Below are positions 47,113 to 58,509 of a stretch of DNA of 64,000 bases, piece by piece. Source of the stretch: Costus lasius. Taxonomy: Eukaryota > Streptophyta > Magnoliopsida > Zingiberales > Costaceae. Both the position numbers and the translations under genes were made by a program. Location: NCBI GenBank assembly GCA_027563935.2, contig JANVAS020000231.1, positions 17,688,001 through 17,752,000 on the forward strand, given 5' to 3'. Under the pieces are notes generated by a model. That model was not told where the DNA came from and ran no database searches. It saw nothing but the letters and a program-made list of their open reading frames with translations. Each line of letters opens with the position of its first letter. Position 1 is the stretch's first letter.

Positions 47113-49111
47113 CTAAAGCTCAGCATCCATATCATCAAAGAGGTAAGCATAAAATTTCCTCTTATCAGCTTCAGTCTCCCATGTCGCCTCCTCCACTGAC
47201 TGATTTCCCCAGATAACCTTTGCCAAAGGTATAGTCTTGTTCCTCAGGACTTTATCTTTTCTATCCACAATCCGGAGAGGTCTTTCCTCAAAAGTCAAAT
47301 CATTCTGAATCTGAAGAGGTTCCAACTCCAATACATGAGATGGATCAGGATGATATTTCCTCAAAGTAGAGACATGGAATACATTATGCACATGATCCAT
47401 AGCAGGAGGTAAAGCCAACCGGTAAGCCACTGGACCAACTCTCTCAATAATATCAAAAGGGCCTACAAACCTAGGGCTCAACTTGCCCTTTTTGCCAAAC
47501 CTCATTACACCCTTAGTAGGCGACACCTTCAAGAACACATGGTCCCCTACCATAAACTCCAAGGAACGACGACGGTTGTCAGCATAACTCTTCTGTCTGT
47601 CCCGAGCAATTTTCAGTTTATCCCGGATCTCTCTGACCTTATCAGTAGTCTCCTGTACTGCATCAGATCTCAAAATCATTCTGTCACCAGTTTCCTCCCA
47701 ACACAAGGGAGTCCTACACCTTCTCCCATACAAAGCCTCATAAGGAGCCATCTGAATACTAGAGTGGAAGCTATTATTATAAGTAAACTCTATCAAAGAT
47801 AGATCCCGGTTCCACTCAGAACTCCAATCAACCACATTGGCTCTCAACAAATCTTCTAGAGTCTGTATAGTGCGCTCCGTCTGGCCATCAGACTGAGGAT
47901 GGTATGCTGTACTAAAACTCAACTTAGTACCCAAACCCTCCTGTAAACTCTTCCAAAACCTGGACAAAAATCGAGAGTCCCTATCAGACACAATATCAAC
48001 CGGAACTCCATGTAGTCTGACTATCTCATCAATGTACAATCTGGCCAGCCTCTCTAAAGAATAAGTCATCTTAACCGGAAGAAAATGGGCTGATTTAGTA
48101 AGTCTATCAACAATCACCCAAATAGCATCATGACCCAATCTGGTTCTGGGCAAACCACATACAAAATCCATACTGATGCATTCCCACTTCCACTCAGGAA
48201 TAGGAAGAGACTGCAACAAACCACCAGGCTTCTGATGTTCAGCCTTTACAGTCTGACAGGTTAAACACCTAGAGACAAAATCATATACCTCTTTCTTCAT
48301 ACCCAGCCACCAAAAACTTTTCTTGAGGTCCTGATACATCTTAGTCACACCAGGATGTAGAGAATATTTGGAGTTATGGCTGTCCTCCAATATTTCTTTC
48401 CTCAAGCTCGGTTCCTCAGGGACACATACCCTTCCACGAAACCGAAGAATACCATCATCAGACAAGCTAAAATCCTGAACTGCGCCATCAACCAGACTAT
48501 CCTTGATCTGAACAAATCTCGGATCCACAGACTGCTGATCTCTGATCTTCTACAACAAAGCAGACTGTACTCTGAGAAAAGCCACATAACCCGACTGGAC
48601 TTTAGGAGAAACACTGATCCTGAGATCGCTGAACTCCTGCAGTAACCGCCACTCACTGACTCGTAAAGCAGCTACTGAAGTAACTGGATGTCTGCTCAGA
48701 GCATCCGCCACCACATTGGCCTTTCCAGCCTGATACTGAATAGAGAAGTCATAGTCTTTGATCAACTCCATCCATCTCCTCTGTCTCATGTTCAAGTCCT
48801 TCTGAGTGAAGATATACTTGAGACTCTGGTGATCAGTGAACAGATCAAACTCCTGACCCAACAAATAGTGACGCCATATCTTCAAAGCAAAGACTACGGC
48901 CGCCAACTCTAAATCATGAGTAGGGTAGTTCAATTCATACTCCTTCAGTTGTCTCGAAGCATAGGCTACTACAGAACCCTTCTGCATCAAGACACAACCC
49001 AACCCTTTGCCAGAAGCATCCGTATATACAGTAAACCTTTCCCCATCACTAGGAATAATGAGGATCGGTGTACTAGTCAATCTCCTTTTCAGCTCTTGAA
49101 AACTCTCTTCA
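47113..49111 (-). pseudogene. pol: Gypsy D pol fragment: RNase H, integrase, chromodomain
   Basis: From the end of RT/start of RNase H ([15 protein letters not shown], near 49080) to a stop at 47113-47115. It keeps the RNase H Asp motifs, integrase HHCC, the DDE core (SDRDSRF, DGQTERT) and the C-terminal chromodomain (VIWGNQSVEEATWE). One lesion: TAG at 48550-48552 where B has CAG, between RNase H and integrase. The upstream part was displaced by copia G at 49112. Protein identity to B is about 97% over the 471-residue integrase-chromodomain segment by eye. Confidence 0.92.
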
Positions 49112-50794
49112 TGTTGGGGTATGCCCTTAAGGCTAATGTTTGAGGCCTTGGGATTGTATTAGTATCATGTAATAAACTCTTAAGTTTATAAAGGCATGGT
49201 TATTATTCAGGTTGTTACCTTGTCTGCTGTAATAAGTGTACTTCTGAATAATGTCTCAAAGCTGTTCAGCTAGGCTGACAGGCTATATGTCCTTAGTCGA
49301 GATATCTTGGTGAACATGAGACAGCCTTGATATGATTGAGACTAATATGAGTGCTAATCTTATAGGATGCTTCGAGCATGGAATAAGATGTAGACTCATG
49401 GGTACATTGGATGTACTGGACAGACCCTACTGGGATATTCCATTGCTTGTCACAATGTGAATAATCCTTGTAAGCAGCAAGTGGCACATGTCCTTTGACT
49501 TGAGATCACTTGTGTTTCTAAATGATGATTGTCATTGTTTTGAGGTAGTTCAATATCATTTGAAACATAATGATTATAGACTATCTTGGATGGTGAGCTT
49601 GAATCAGGTTAGGACACTAGTGATAGACATAGGATTGCCGTCTCCTTGTTTAAGGAGTGTGATGTTCTAAAGGGCCCCCTTATGAGATGATTGAGATAGT
49701 GTATGGCCATACCCAGATGACTATGTGCATCTGATCTAATCATGCTCATCGTATTGGAGTTACAGGCTTGACATGCTTGTCCAATAAGAACATCCAGTGG
49801 TAAAGGACATATGTATGCCTTGTGAATTGAGTCACACTTGTGCTATGGTTTGGGAGTAGTCTTGGAAGACTCTTTCCTTTATATCGGGAGACAGTGATGT
49901 GTTGCTAGATACCCCTCACTGATCGTGATAACGTAAGTTATCGTTACCGACATTTAGAGGAAACCCTCAGGGTCGCACAATTTGGTGATATGGCTTACTT
50001 AAGTCAGATCGTATGGACTGGATTCTTTGAGTTCAGATTAAAGGGATTTAATCTCTGATTGTAAGTGAGATCTGGTCTGATCATGTTTGATTGATTAGGG
50101 CTTGAGATCGGTAAGCTTCGATCGAGAGAGGTGATGCTAGATCGGAGAGATCAGGGGCATCAGGAGATGAACGGTTGGATCATAAGCCTTGGGGTTCGAT
50201 TTGGTCTAGACCAAGTGGCTTGAGCTATTTCGGTTTGGTTTGATGAACCAAAGCCGATTTGACATTTTGGATTGAACCGGTTCACAAATATGAACGCTTG
50301 GTTCAATGCCAAAATGCGTTTTGGGTTGGCTTGAACGCATGGCTTGATTGACTTCCATTTATGGAAAGTCATCAAGGGCCGGTTTTGCTTCAATGCCAAA
50401 ACGCTTATGCGTTGAGCTCCTCACTTAAACGCCTTGATTCTTTTCGAGGTGTGGTTGACGAAGGTGTGGAGTAGACATCCAAGAGAAGCTCTCGGCCGAA
50501 CGGATTCATCTCATCAAACCCTTTCCATTCGACAAGAGAAGGCTTGGGTGTCTTGCTAGCACAAGAGATCTCAAGGAAGTGAGCATCTTCATCTTGTGTG
50601 TGGACTTGTGGAGGAGACCTAGTTTGATCTCTTCTTCCAAGCCGAATTCCAAGCTTATGGCGTTGGTATGATTTCTCATAACTTAAGTTGATCATATAGT
50701 TTCATATGCGATTTTGAAACCCTATTTTCCGCCATGCATGCTAGATGCGCATGATTAGGGTTTTTTCCCCCCCTTTATGTTAGGGGTTCCTTCA
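49112..50794 (+). repeat. Copia G 5' LTR (1683 bp)
   Basis: TGTTGGGG to CCTTCA. Hairpins: CAGTGA/TCACTG (49892/49916); GATAAC-GTAA-GTTATC (49927-49942); outer ATTGAACC/GGTTCAAT (50271/50300), extended by CATTTTGG/CCAAAATG, with inner GTTCA/TGAAC (50280/50291); and a long palindrome CTTGA...TCAAG around ATTTAT at about 50343-50376. Confidence 0.93.
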
Positions 50795-50796
50795 AT

Positions 50797-50808
50797 TGGT
50801 ATCAGAGC
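50797..50808 (+). promoter_or_regulatory. Primer binding site of copia G
   Basis: TGGTATCAGAGC, two bases after the LTR. Confidence 0.92.
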
Positions 50809-51066
50809 TAGGCTCTTGATATGATCTATATGATTGCTTTGAAGTGTTTGTGATCCATACATATTGCGCTTACTTGATGCATGCTTTGTTTACATGAAGT
50901 TTGCGCTTGTATCATGCTAACATGAAGTTTGCGCTTGTATCATGCTAACATGTAGTTTGCGCTTGTATCATGGCTTTGATGAAGTATGCGCTCCCCCTAG
51001 AAGGGGACCCCCTAAAGTTTGCGCTCCCCCTTGAAGGGGACCCCCTTAGATCTAAGGGTTATCAAC
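50809..51066 (+). other. Copia G leader, first part (before insertion H)
   Basis: Holds three 28-bp tandem units (50893-50976) and then two copies of a C/G-rich near-palindrome (GCTCCCCCTAGAAGGGGACC type, about 50989-51046). It ends TCAAC, the left target duplication of H. Confidence 0.75.
50893..50976 (+). repeat. Three-copy 28-bp tandem repeat in copia G leader
   Basis: Units starting CATGAAGTTTGCGCTTGTAT at 50893 and 50921, and a third with CATGTAG at 50949. Not seen in the F leader, so it arose in the G lineage. Confidence 0.85.
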
Positions 51067-52776
51067 TGAAAGTACCCCTTAACCTGTAAGGGGGGGTCCC
51101 CTTCTAGGGGGAGCGAAAACCCTAAAGTGGCGCAAATTATAACATGCAGCGGACGGAAGGGCTTCAAAGAATCATTGCGCATGCATTATGTGATCAACCT
51201 TAAAACATAATAGAAGAAGATGCAATTCATACCATAGCCATTAGAGGATGGCGCCTTGGAAGGAAAGATCAATCGAGAACTTCTCCTAAGTTTCGCACAC
51301 AAGATGAGGAAGCCGCCTACTCTCTTGGTGCAACTTGTGCTAGCAAGGCTCCAAGAAGTGCTTGTCGTATGAAGGGATGAAGATCTCCTTGCTTGGCGAA
51401 AACCTCTCCCCAATGTCGACCACCACTTCTCCACAAGCGAATGTCTCAAGGACAACCCCGAGCGGCGACAATAGGGCGAGAGGGAAGCGTGAAGAGAGTC
51501 CACACGGAACGTGGTCACGTAAGTGACATGTTTTCTAATAATAGAAAACCATACTTCCACTTGCGATCATGGGTTTACCCAATCGCAAATCTCTCTTAAA
51601 GTGAACCATACGCTCAACCAATGAGCTGGTTCATTTTGGTTTGGTTCAAGACCAAATAACCCAAGCAATTAGTCCAGATCACATTAAACCCTAAGGTGCT
51701 TGATCTGACCGTTGATCTTTTGATGCTCCTGATCTCAATGATCTAGCATCCAATCTCCCGATCGAAGCTTACCGATCCCTAGCCCTAATCAATCAAACAT
51801 GATCAGACCAGATCTCACTCACAATCAGAGCTTAAATCCCTTTAAACTGAACCCGAACAATTCAGTCCACACGATCTGACTTAAGTAAGCCATATCATCA
51901 AATTGTGCGACCCTGAGGGTTTCCTTTAAATGTCGGTAACGATAACTCTCATTATCACGATCAGTGAGGGGTATCTAGCAACACATCACTGTCTCCCGAT
52001 ATAAAGGAAAGAGTCTTCCAAGACTACACCCAAAAACAGCACAAGTGTGAATCGACTTCACAAAGCATACATATTTCCTTTGCCACTGGATGTTCTTATT
52101 GGACAAGCCTGTCAAGCTCGTAACTCCAATATGATGAGCATGATTAGATCAGATGAACACTGTCACCTGGGTATGGCCATACACTCTCTCAATCATCTCA
52201 TCCAGGGGGCCCCTTTAGAACATCACACTCCTTAAACAAGGAGACGGCAATCCTGTGTCTATCACTAGTGCCCTAACCTGACTCAAGCTCACCATCCAAG
52301 ATAGTCTATAATCATTATGTTTCAAATGATATTGAACTAACTCAAAATAATGACAATCATCATTTAGGAAACACAAGTGATCTCAAGTCAGAGGAAATGT
52401 GCCACTTGTCTTATACAAGGAATATTCACGTTGTGACAAACAACTGAACATCCTAGTAGGGTCTGTCCAGTACATCCCATGCACCCATGAGTCTACATCT
52501 TGTTCCATGCTCGAAGCATCCTATAAGATTAGAACACATATTAGTCTTAACCATATCGAGGCTGTCTCATGTTCACCAAGATACATCGACTAAGGACAAA
52601 ATAGCTTGTCAGCCCAGCTGAACAGCTTTGAGACATTATTCAGAAGAACATATATTGCAGCAGACAATGTAGCTAACTGAATAACAACCATGCCTTTATA
52701 AACATAACAGTTTATTACATGATACAGATACATTCCCATAGGCCTCAAACATTAGCCTTAAGGGCATACCCCAACA
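51067..52776 (-). repeat. Copia H 3' LTR (1710 bp)
   Basis: In plus coordinates TGAAAGTACCCC to CCCCAACA. Hairpins in transcript sense: CAGTGA/TCACTG (51962/51986) and GATAAT-GAGA-GTTATC (51941-51956), the latter with a U-G closing pair. GCTCA/TGAGC (51612/51622) lies inside TGAACCA/TGGTTCA (51602/51627). Small frames here (for example 51186-51560) recur in the other LTR and are not genes. Confidence 0.96.
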
Positions 52777-52787
52777 ATCTCCCACTT
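52777..52787 (-). promoter_or_regulatory. Polypurine tract of copia H
   Basis: The minus strand reads AAGTGGGAGAT abutting the 3' LTR, about ten bases after the gag-pol stop. Confidence 0.9.
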
Positions 52788-52796
52788 GCACTTAAT

Positions 52797-55700
52797 CTAA
52801 TGGTTGAGAAATCTCAAACCCATATTATTACAGTGCTTCTCATGCTTCTGCTGCGCCAGAGGCTTGGTAAGCGGGTCAGCCAGATTGTCATCTGTATGAA
52901 CCTTGCATACTTTGATCTCGCCACGATCTATGATCTCCCTGATCAAATGAAACCGTCTCTGTATGTGCTTGGACTTCTGGTGCGACCGTGGTTCCTTTGC
53001 TTGTGCGATTGCTCCAGTGTTATCACAGAAGATAACCAAAGGATCTGCACTCGAAGGAACGACACCAAGTTCTCTCACGAACTTACGAATCCACACTGCC
53101 TCCTTGGATGCTTCCGAGGCTGCAACATACTCGGCTTCTGTTGTGGAATCAGCAACAGTTGACTGTTTGAAACTTTTCCACACCACTGCACCTCCATTCA
53201 AGCTAAAAACATAGCCTGATTGCGATCGGAAATCATCCTGGTCACTCTGGAACGAAGCATCAGTATATCCCTCTATACTGAGTTCTTCCTGACCACCATA
53301 TATCAAGAACATATCTTTGGTCCTCCGCAGATATTTTAAAATGTTCTTGACTGCAATCCAGTGCGCCATACCTGGATTACTCTGGTAACGACTGGTCACG
53401 CTTAACCCGTAAGCGACGTCTGGGCGAGTACACAACATCGCATACATTATAGAACCAATAGCCGAAGCATAAGGCGTATTGTTCATTTCATCTTTCTCAG
53501 TCTGTGTTTGTGGACACTGACTCTTCGAAAGATTCAGACCATGTCTGACTGGAAGATATCCTCGTTTAGAATTCTCTAAATGAAATCTCTCCAGGACCTT
53601 ATCGATGTAAGTACTCTGGCACAGCCCGAGAAGCCTCTTAGATCTATCCCTGTAGATCTTCACACCTAACACATAGGCTGCTTCTCCTAGATCTTTCATC
53701 TGGAAACATTTCCTCAGCCATGCCTTAACAGCATGCATTTCAGGAATATCATTTCCAATGATCAAGATGTCATCGACGTAGAGGACTAGAAAAGTAATCA
53801 CGCTCCCACTAAACCTCTTATATACACACGGGTCATCCTCGTTCTTGATGAAACCAAATTCCGTAACTGATTCATCAAAACGAATATTCCAGCTTCTGGA
53901 TGCTTGTTTAAGTCCATAAATAGACTTCTTTAACTTGCATATCTTATGACGATCTGCTGGATTAGTGAAACCTTCTGGTTGTGTCATATACACATCCTCA
54001 TCCAGATTTCCATTAAGGAAAGCTGTTTTCACATCCATCTGCCAAATCTCATAATCATAATATGCAGCTATCGCGAAAAGAATCCGAATAGACTTAAACA
54101 TGGCTACAGGTGAGAAAGTTTCATCATAATCTATCCCGTAGATTTGTTTGAAACCTTTCGCAACTAGCCTGCCTTTATAGGTAACCACGTTACCATCCAT
54201 GTCAATCTTCTTCTTGAAGATCCATTTACAGCCTATAGGGATAACTCCCGGAGGCGGATCAACCAAATCCCAGACCTGGTTATCTGACATGGAGTCCATC
54301 TCGGCGCGCATAGCTTCAAGCCATCTCGCTGACTCCGGTCCACTGACCGCATCCGCATAAGTGAGGGGTTCATCATTACCAATGATATAGACTCCGTCAT
54401 AGCGCTCAGGCTGTCGACGAATCCTTCCCGATCTTCGCGGTTCCCGTGATATCTGAGCCTCAGGTTGTTCAATAACCTGTTCTACCGGCTCAGGCTCATC
54501 CAACTCTGCTTGAGCACTTTGTCCTTCCTCTGGAATCTCATCCAGCTTTATTTCTCTCCCACTGGCCTCTTGCAGAAGAAACTCCTTCTCAAGAAATATG
54601 GCCGTCCGAGCAACAAAAACCTTGTTCTCTTTGGGATCGTAGAAATAATAACCCTTAGTTTCCTTAGGGTAACCGACAAAGATACATTTGTCAGATCTGC
54701 TCTCTAGTTTCCCAGAGGCGAGCTTCTTGACATAAGCCTCGCAGCCCCAGATCCTGATAAATGTCAAGCTTGGCTGTTTCCCATACCATAACTCATATGG
54801 CGTCTTTGAAACTGCCTTGGATGGCACTCGGTTTAGTACTTTTGCAGCTGTTTCCAGCCCAAAACCCCAAAAGGAGTAGGGAAGAGTAGCCTGACTCATC
54901 ATAGAACGAACCATATCAAGTAACGTTCTATTTCTCCTCTCGGACACACCATTCCATTGCGGTGTTCCTGGCGGAGTGAGCTGTGAGATAATCCCACACT
55001 CTTTTAGATAGTCAGTAAATGCATGACTTAGGTATTCACCACCTCGATCTGAGCGAAGTGCCTTGATATTGCGGCCTAGCTGATTTTGAACTTCATTCTT
55101 GAATTCTTTGAACTTGTCAAAAGATTCACTCTTATGTCTCATCAGATAGACATACCCATATCTACTGAAATCATCAGTAAAGGTAATGAAGTACTGATAG
55201 CCACCTCTGGCATGTTTACTAAAAGGCCCACACACATCACTGTGTATAAGGTCAAGTAAACCTGAAGCCCTTTGACCTTTGTGAGGAAAAGGTGACTTCG
55301 TCATTTTACCCATTAAACAAGCTTTGCATGTATCAAGCTCCTTGTAGGAGAATGATCCCAGCAGTCCATGATCATGCAACCGCTTAATGCGTTTCTCGTT
55401 TATATGGCCTAAACGACTATGCCATAGCAAGGTGCTGTCATCAGCATACTTGGCTTTCTTAATATCAACATTATGTATAGAACTTTCCATGTCTAACATG
55501 AATAACCCATTGCTTATTGAACCAGTTGCATAAACAATATTATCAAAAGATAAAATACACTTTGAAATATTGCATTCAAAGGAAAATCCCTTCCTGACAA
55601 GAGCAGGAATGGAGATAATATTTTTAGTTATACTGGGAACAAAGTAACAACTGTTTAGTTCCAATACAAGTCCAGATGGTAAAGAAATAAAGTAGTCTCC

Positions 55701-56678
55701 TACAGCAACAGCAGCAACCCGTGCCCCGTTTCCAACTCGTAGGTCCACCTCATGCTGTCCCACCTGCCTTCTTCTCTTGAGTTCCTGCACATTTGAACAA
55801 ATGTGAACTCCACATGCAGTGTCCAACACCCATGATACAGAAGAAGAAAACATGACCTCAGTCACGAATATACCTGAGCCAGAAGCAAAGCTTCCCCTCT
55901 TATCTCCTTGGAGCGCTTTACAGTCCTTTTTCCAGTGACCCAGCTGGCCACAGTGGAAACACCTGTATTCCTTAGACCGCTTCACCTTCTGCTTCAGAGC
56001 CTTGCTGTAGCTTTTGACCGGGGCCTTGCCCTTCTTCCCCTTCTTCTTGTTCCTGGAAGGAACCATTAAGACAGAGGTCGAAGGCTTACCCTTCAGAGTC
56101 TCCTCAGTGGTCAAGAGCATATTCAGCAGCTCTGCCGGAGTACAATCGATTTTGTTCATATTAAAATTAATAATGAACGCGTCGAATGATGGCGGGAGAG
56201 ACTGCAGAATAATGTCTACAGCAAGCTCCTGGTTAATGGTATGCCCCAGTTTCTCTAGAGCCTCCTTGTGCCCAATCATCTTGAGCACGTGAGCTCCTAC
56301 TGGGCTCCCTTCAGCCAGTTTGCTCTGAAAGAAGAGCTTTGTCAAATTGTAGCGTTCTGTCCTCGCCTGTGCAGCATACAGCATCTTGAGGTTTGTAATC
56401 ATGTCTCTAGCAGACATATCCTCATGCTGACGCTGCAGCGGTGGCGTCATAGACGCTAGCATCAGGCAAGCGACATCAATGCTATCATTGACGTGCTTTT
56501 CATAGGCTTCCCGAACCGCCCTTGCGGCGTTCGGAGCGGGCTGCGGCGGTATCGCCGTCTCGAGGACATACAGTTTCCTCTCTGCCTTAAGAACAATCTT
56601 AAGGTGTCCAAACCAGTCAGAGAAGTTTGGCCCAGCAAACTTCTCCCTTTCCAGTAGGGATCGCACATTGAAGTTCAT
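52797..56678 (-). CDS. gag-pol: Copia H gag-pol polyprotein, intact (1293 aa)
   Basis: Reading starts at MNFNVRSLLEREKF; the ATG is in a CACCATG context and aligns with MSFNVRS in F and G. Gag core about residues 1-230, Lys-rich linker, zinc knuckle 240-253. Protease Asp286 in Asp-Thr-Ala. Integrase HHCC zinc finger 420-454 and catalytic Asp481, Asp544, Glu580 (35 residues between the last two). RT with Tyr-Val-Asp-Asp at 967-970; RNase H about 1130-1240 with TEAEYVA; C-terminal DNLADPLTKPL motif. Length fits an Angela/BARE-type single-frame copia. As there is no separate gag frame, the Gag:Pol ratio must be set by processing or by splicing. It is the reference against which the lesions in A, F and G were read. 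Confidence 0.97.
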   Translation of the reverse strand: MNFNVRSLLEREKFAGPNFSDWFGHLKIVLKAERKLYVLETAIPPQPAPNAARAVREAYEKHVNDSIDVACLMLASMTPPLQRQHEDMSARDMITNLKMLYAAQARTERYNLTKLFFQSKLAEGSPVGAHVLKMIGHKEALEKLGHTINQELAVDIILQSLPPSFDAFIINFNMNKIDCTPAELLNMLLTTEETLKGKPSTSVLMVPSRNKKKGKKGKAPVKSYSKALKQKVKRSKEYRCFHCGQLGHWKKDCKALQGDKRGSFASGSGIFVTEVMFSSSVSWVLDTACGVHICSNVQELKRRRQVGQHEVDLRVGNGARVAAVAVGDYFISLPSGLVLELNSCYFVPSITKNIISIPALVRKGFSFECNISKCILSFDNIVYATGSISNGLFMLDMESSIHNVDIKKAKYADDSTLLWHSRLGHINEKRIKRLHDHGLLGSFSYKELDTCKACLMGKMTKSPFPHKGQRASGLLDLIHSDVCGPFSKHARGGYQYFITFTDDFSRYGYVYLMRHKSESFDKFKEFKNEVQNQLGRNIKALRSDRGGEYLSHAFTDYLKECGIISQLTPPGTPQWNGVSERRNRTLLDMVRSMMSQATLPYSFWGFGLETAAKVLNRVPSKAVSKTPYELWYGKQPSLTFIRIWGCEAYVKKLASGKLESRSDKCIFVGYPKETKGYYFYDPKENKVFVARTAIFLEKEFLLQEASGREIKLDEIPEEGQSAQAELDEPEPVEQVIEQPEAQISREPRRSGRIRRQPERYDGVYIIGNDEPLTYADAVSGPESARWLEAMRAEMDSMSDNQVWDLVDPPPGVIPIGCKWIFKKKIDMDGNVVTYKGRLVAKGFKQIYGIDYDETFSPVAMFKSIRILFAIAAYYDYEIWQMDVKTAFLNGNLDEDVYMTQPEGFTNPADRHKICKLKKSIYGLKQASRSWNIRFDESVTEFGFIKNEDDPCVYKRFSGSVITFLVLYVDDILIIGNDIPEMHAVKAWLRKCFQMKDLGEAAYVLGVKIYRDRSKRLLGLCQSTYIDKVLERFHLENSKRGYLPVRHGLNLSKSQCPQTQTEKDEMNNTPYASAIGSIMYAMLCTRPDVAYGLSVTSRYQSNPGMAHWIAVKNILKYLRRTKDMFLIYGGQEELSIEGYTDASFQSDQDDFRSQSGYVFSLNGGAVVWKSFKQSTVADSTTEAEYVAASEASKEAVWIRKFVRELGVVPSSADPLVIFCDNTGAIAQAKEPRSHQKSKHIQRRFHLIREIIDRGEIKVCKVHTDDNLADPLTKPLAQQKHEKHCNNMGLRFLNH

Positions 56679-58495
56679 GGTGTTCGTTGCTGCAGGTATC
56701 TACAACAATGCAAGAACAGCAAGGTCAGTATCAATGTATAAGAATCAATCAGGACTTAAGAAAGATTCTTTTTCTCACTATTTTATCAGGCGTGAAAAAT
56801 CCAGCAAAACAGCCCGAAAGAGTAGAACTCTTTTAGTGAGATGGGATCCAGATTTCATACCTGGTCTCCGCGTCCCGCTCAGGCGAGATAAGATGCACAG
56901 AGAGTACAAGCATTAGTTTCTGGTAGGCAGTCCCTGCCGATCGCCAACCCGTGCGATTCCCCTTCATCTGGGCAGTCCAGCAGACTGTGCCAACTGAGTT
57001 GGTACAACACAATCTCTGACCCCACAGATGGCTGCCTCCATGTGCTACCATATGCGCCACATATGTAGCCTACACGGTCAAGCTGACCCGACCTACTCCC
57101 TGGACCACCATGTGCTATGCTGAGCAACGAGAGGGGATAAATCCCCAATCTGTAACACACAGGTGTAATCCCGCACCGTCTGAAGATAGATGGACGTGCC
57201 CACTGAGTGGGTACAACACGGCTCCAACGATAATCAGAACAGTGAGGTTTCGCGTCAGAAGGCTTACGAGCTTGATATTTAAGCGTTGGATTTTAACGGT
57301 CTTTTATCTTCTTGCCTATCATGCAATTCCTATGGTGATAGCAGAAGATAAATTTACTCATGCAATTCTAATATAAAGCTATAAAAGAAAGCATGTGTCT
57401 TATGTGGTAAAAGCCCATAGCCCTAGTGAGACCTTAACCTAACTTAAGTCTGCACTTGCTTTTCATGGGTCTTTAACTGCTTATCTGGCCCAACCCAGGG
57501 CCCAAGCGCCAATTAGCAGCTCTGGTGCGCCCACCAGGAAATGCGCCAGGTCCTAGGGTCGAACCCTAGACCTCCCACCTGGTCCAGCCACTGCTGCAAG
57601 CGCCTCTGCCAAGTGTGCTCTGTGCTCTTGTCTAATTAAATTACAAATTTAACTATCTAGACAAGAGTGACACGCAGGTCACTTTCACATTATAAATTAA
57701 TTAAATTGTGATTCGCAGATCACATAAATAAAATTAATTTACAACAATTAATCCAGGCACGCAGGCCCCAGCACAGCACACATTAAAAACAGGCAGCCCA
57801 CATAAGACTAAATAAACAAGCAGATTCAATAACCATCATGTGATCCAGTCAGGAAAAATAAATTTTGAAAAAACCCCATGGGATCAATTTTAATTTTCCT
57901 TATTTGCCTTACAACCTTACAACGGTCCATTACTAGGGATCCACTCATCCACCCTAGTCAGATCCTCTGCCCTTACATGCACCGAGTCGTAACTGACTCG
58001 AGTCGACCAAAAGGTCAACTATGCATGCGACAGGGCTGAACGACCACACTGAGATCTGGCAAGCGGGCGTGACCCCGGGCCTAACTCAGGTGCGTTCATT
58101 GGTCGTCTCAATCAGACATCGCTACACACCTGTCTGCAGTCGACCTATAGCCACCATAGGCTTGCGCCAAGGTGCTATCTGGTCGACCCATTCAGGCTGT
58201 CAGATGAACTGATCAGACTGGTCGGATCTAACCTAGGGGTTGACTTCAACCCTAGTAACCCGTCTAAGGGTTTACTGTAGGCGGCTTAGATCTAAGGTGA
58301 AAACGCGCAAGTAATATTTTTGAAGAAAAACATACATTAAGCGCCAACATTTCAACACATATGCGCAATTAAAACATAACTTTGGTTTCGGCATGAAACA
58401 AGTTAATATGAAAAATTACGCATGATAGATCTAAGCATGCATCTTCATTCAAGGATCACCGAAACAAAGCAATCAAATAAGCATGCGATTAACTC
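56679..58495 (-). other. Copia H 5' leader with structured block
   Basis: 1.8 kb noncoding. Stem-loops in transcript order: a 57220-57195, b 57014-56983, c 56887-56874. The transcript strand has TTGTTGTAG about 20 bases before the gag ATG. Between the PBS and the structured block the sequence resembles F and G with many substitutions and indels. Confidence 0.78.
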
Positions 58496-58507
58496 GCTCT
58501 GATACCA
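58496..58507 (-). promoter_or_regulatory. Primer binding site of copia H
   Basis: The minus strand reads TGGTATCAGAGC, two bases after the 5' LTR; perfect initiator-Met complement. Confidence 0.93.
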
Positions 58508-58509
58508 AT

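Larger units (their letters stand above)
44002..49111 (-). mobile_element. Gypsy D (Tekay/Del-type), 3' half, interrupted by copia G
   Basis: Reverse-oriented relative of B: 3' LTR (44002-47083), PPT, and pol from RNase H to chromodomain (49111-47113). It is inserted into copia F at ATATT and is itself interrupted at 49111/49112 by copia G; its 5' half must lie beyond 64000. Coding DNA is about 98% identical to B over the stretch I compared, while much of the LTR is clearly more diverged. Confidence 0.92.

Noticed and set aside
50893..50976. CRISPR-like direct repeats
   Set aside because: Three head-to-tail units without spacers in a plant retrotransposon leader; no cas genes.
51186..51560. 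124-codon open frame, repeated exactly at 58629-59003
   Set aside because: Lies wholly inside both LTRs of H, has no recognisable domain and is not kept in sibling LTRs. Identity only reflects LTR identity.
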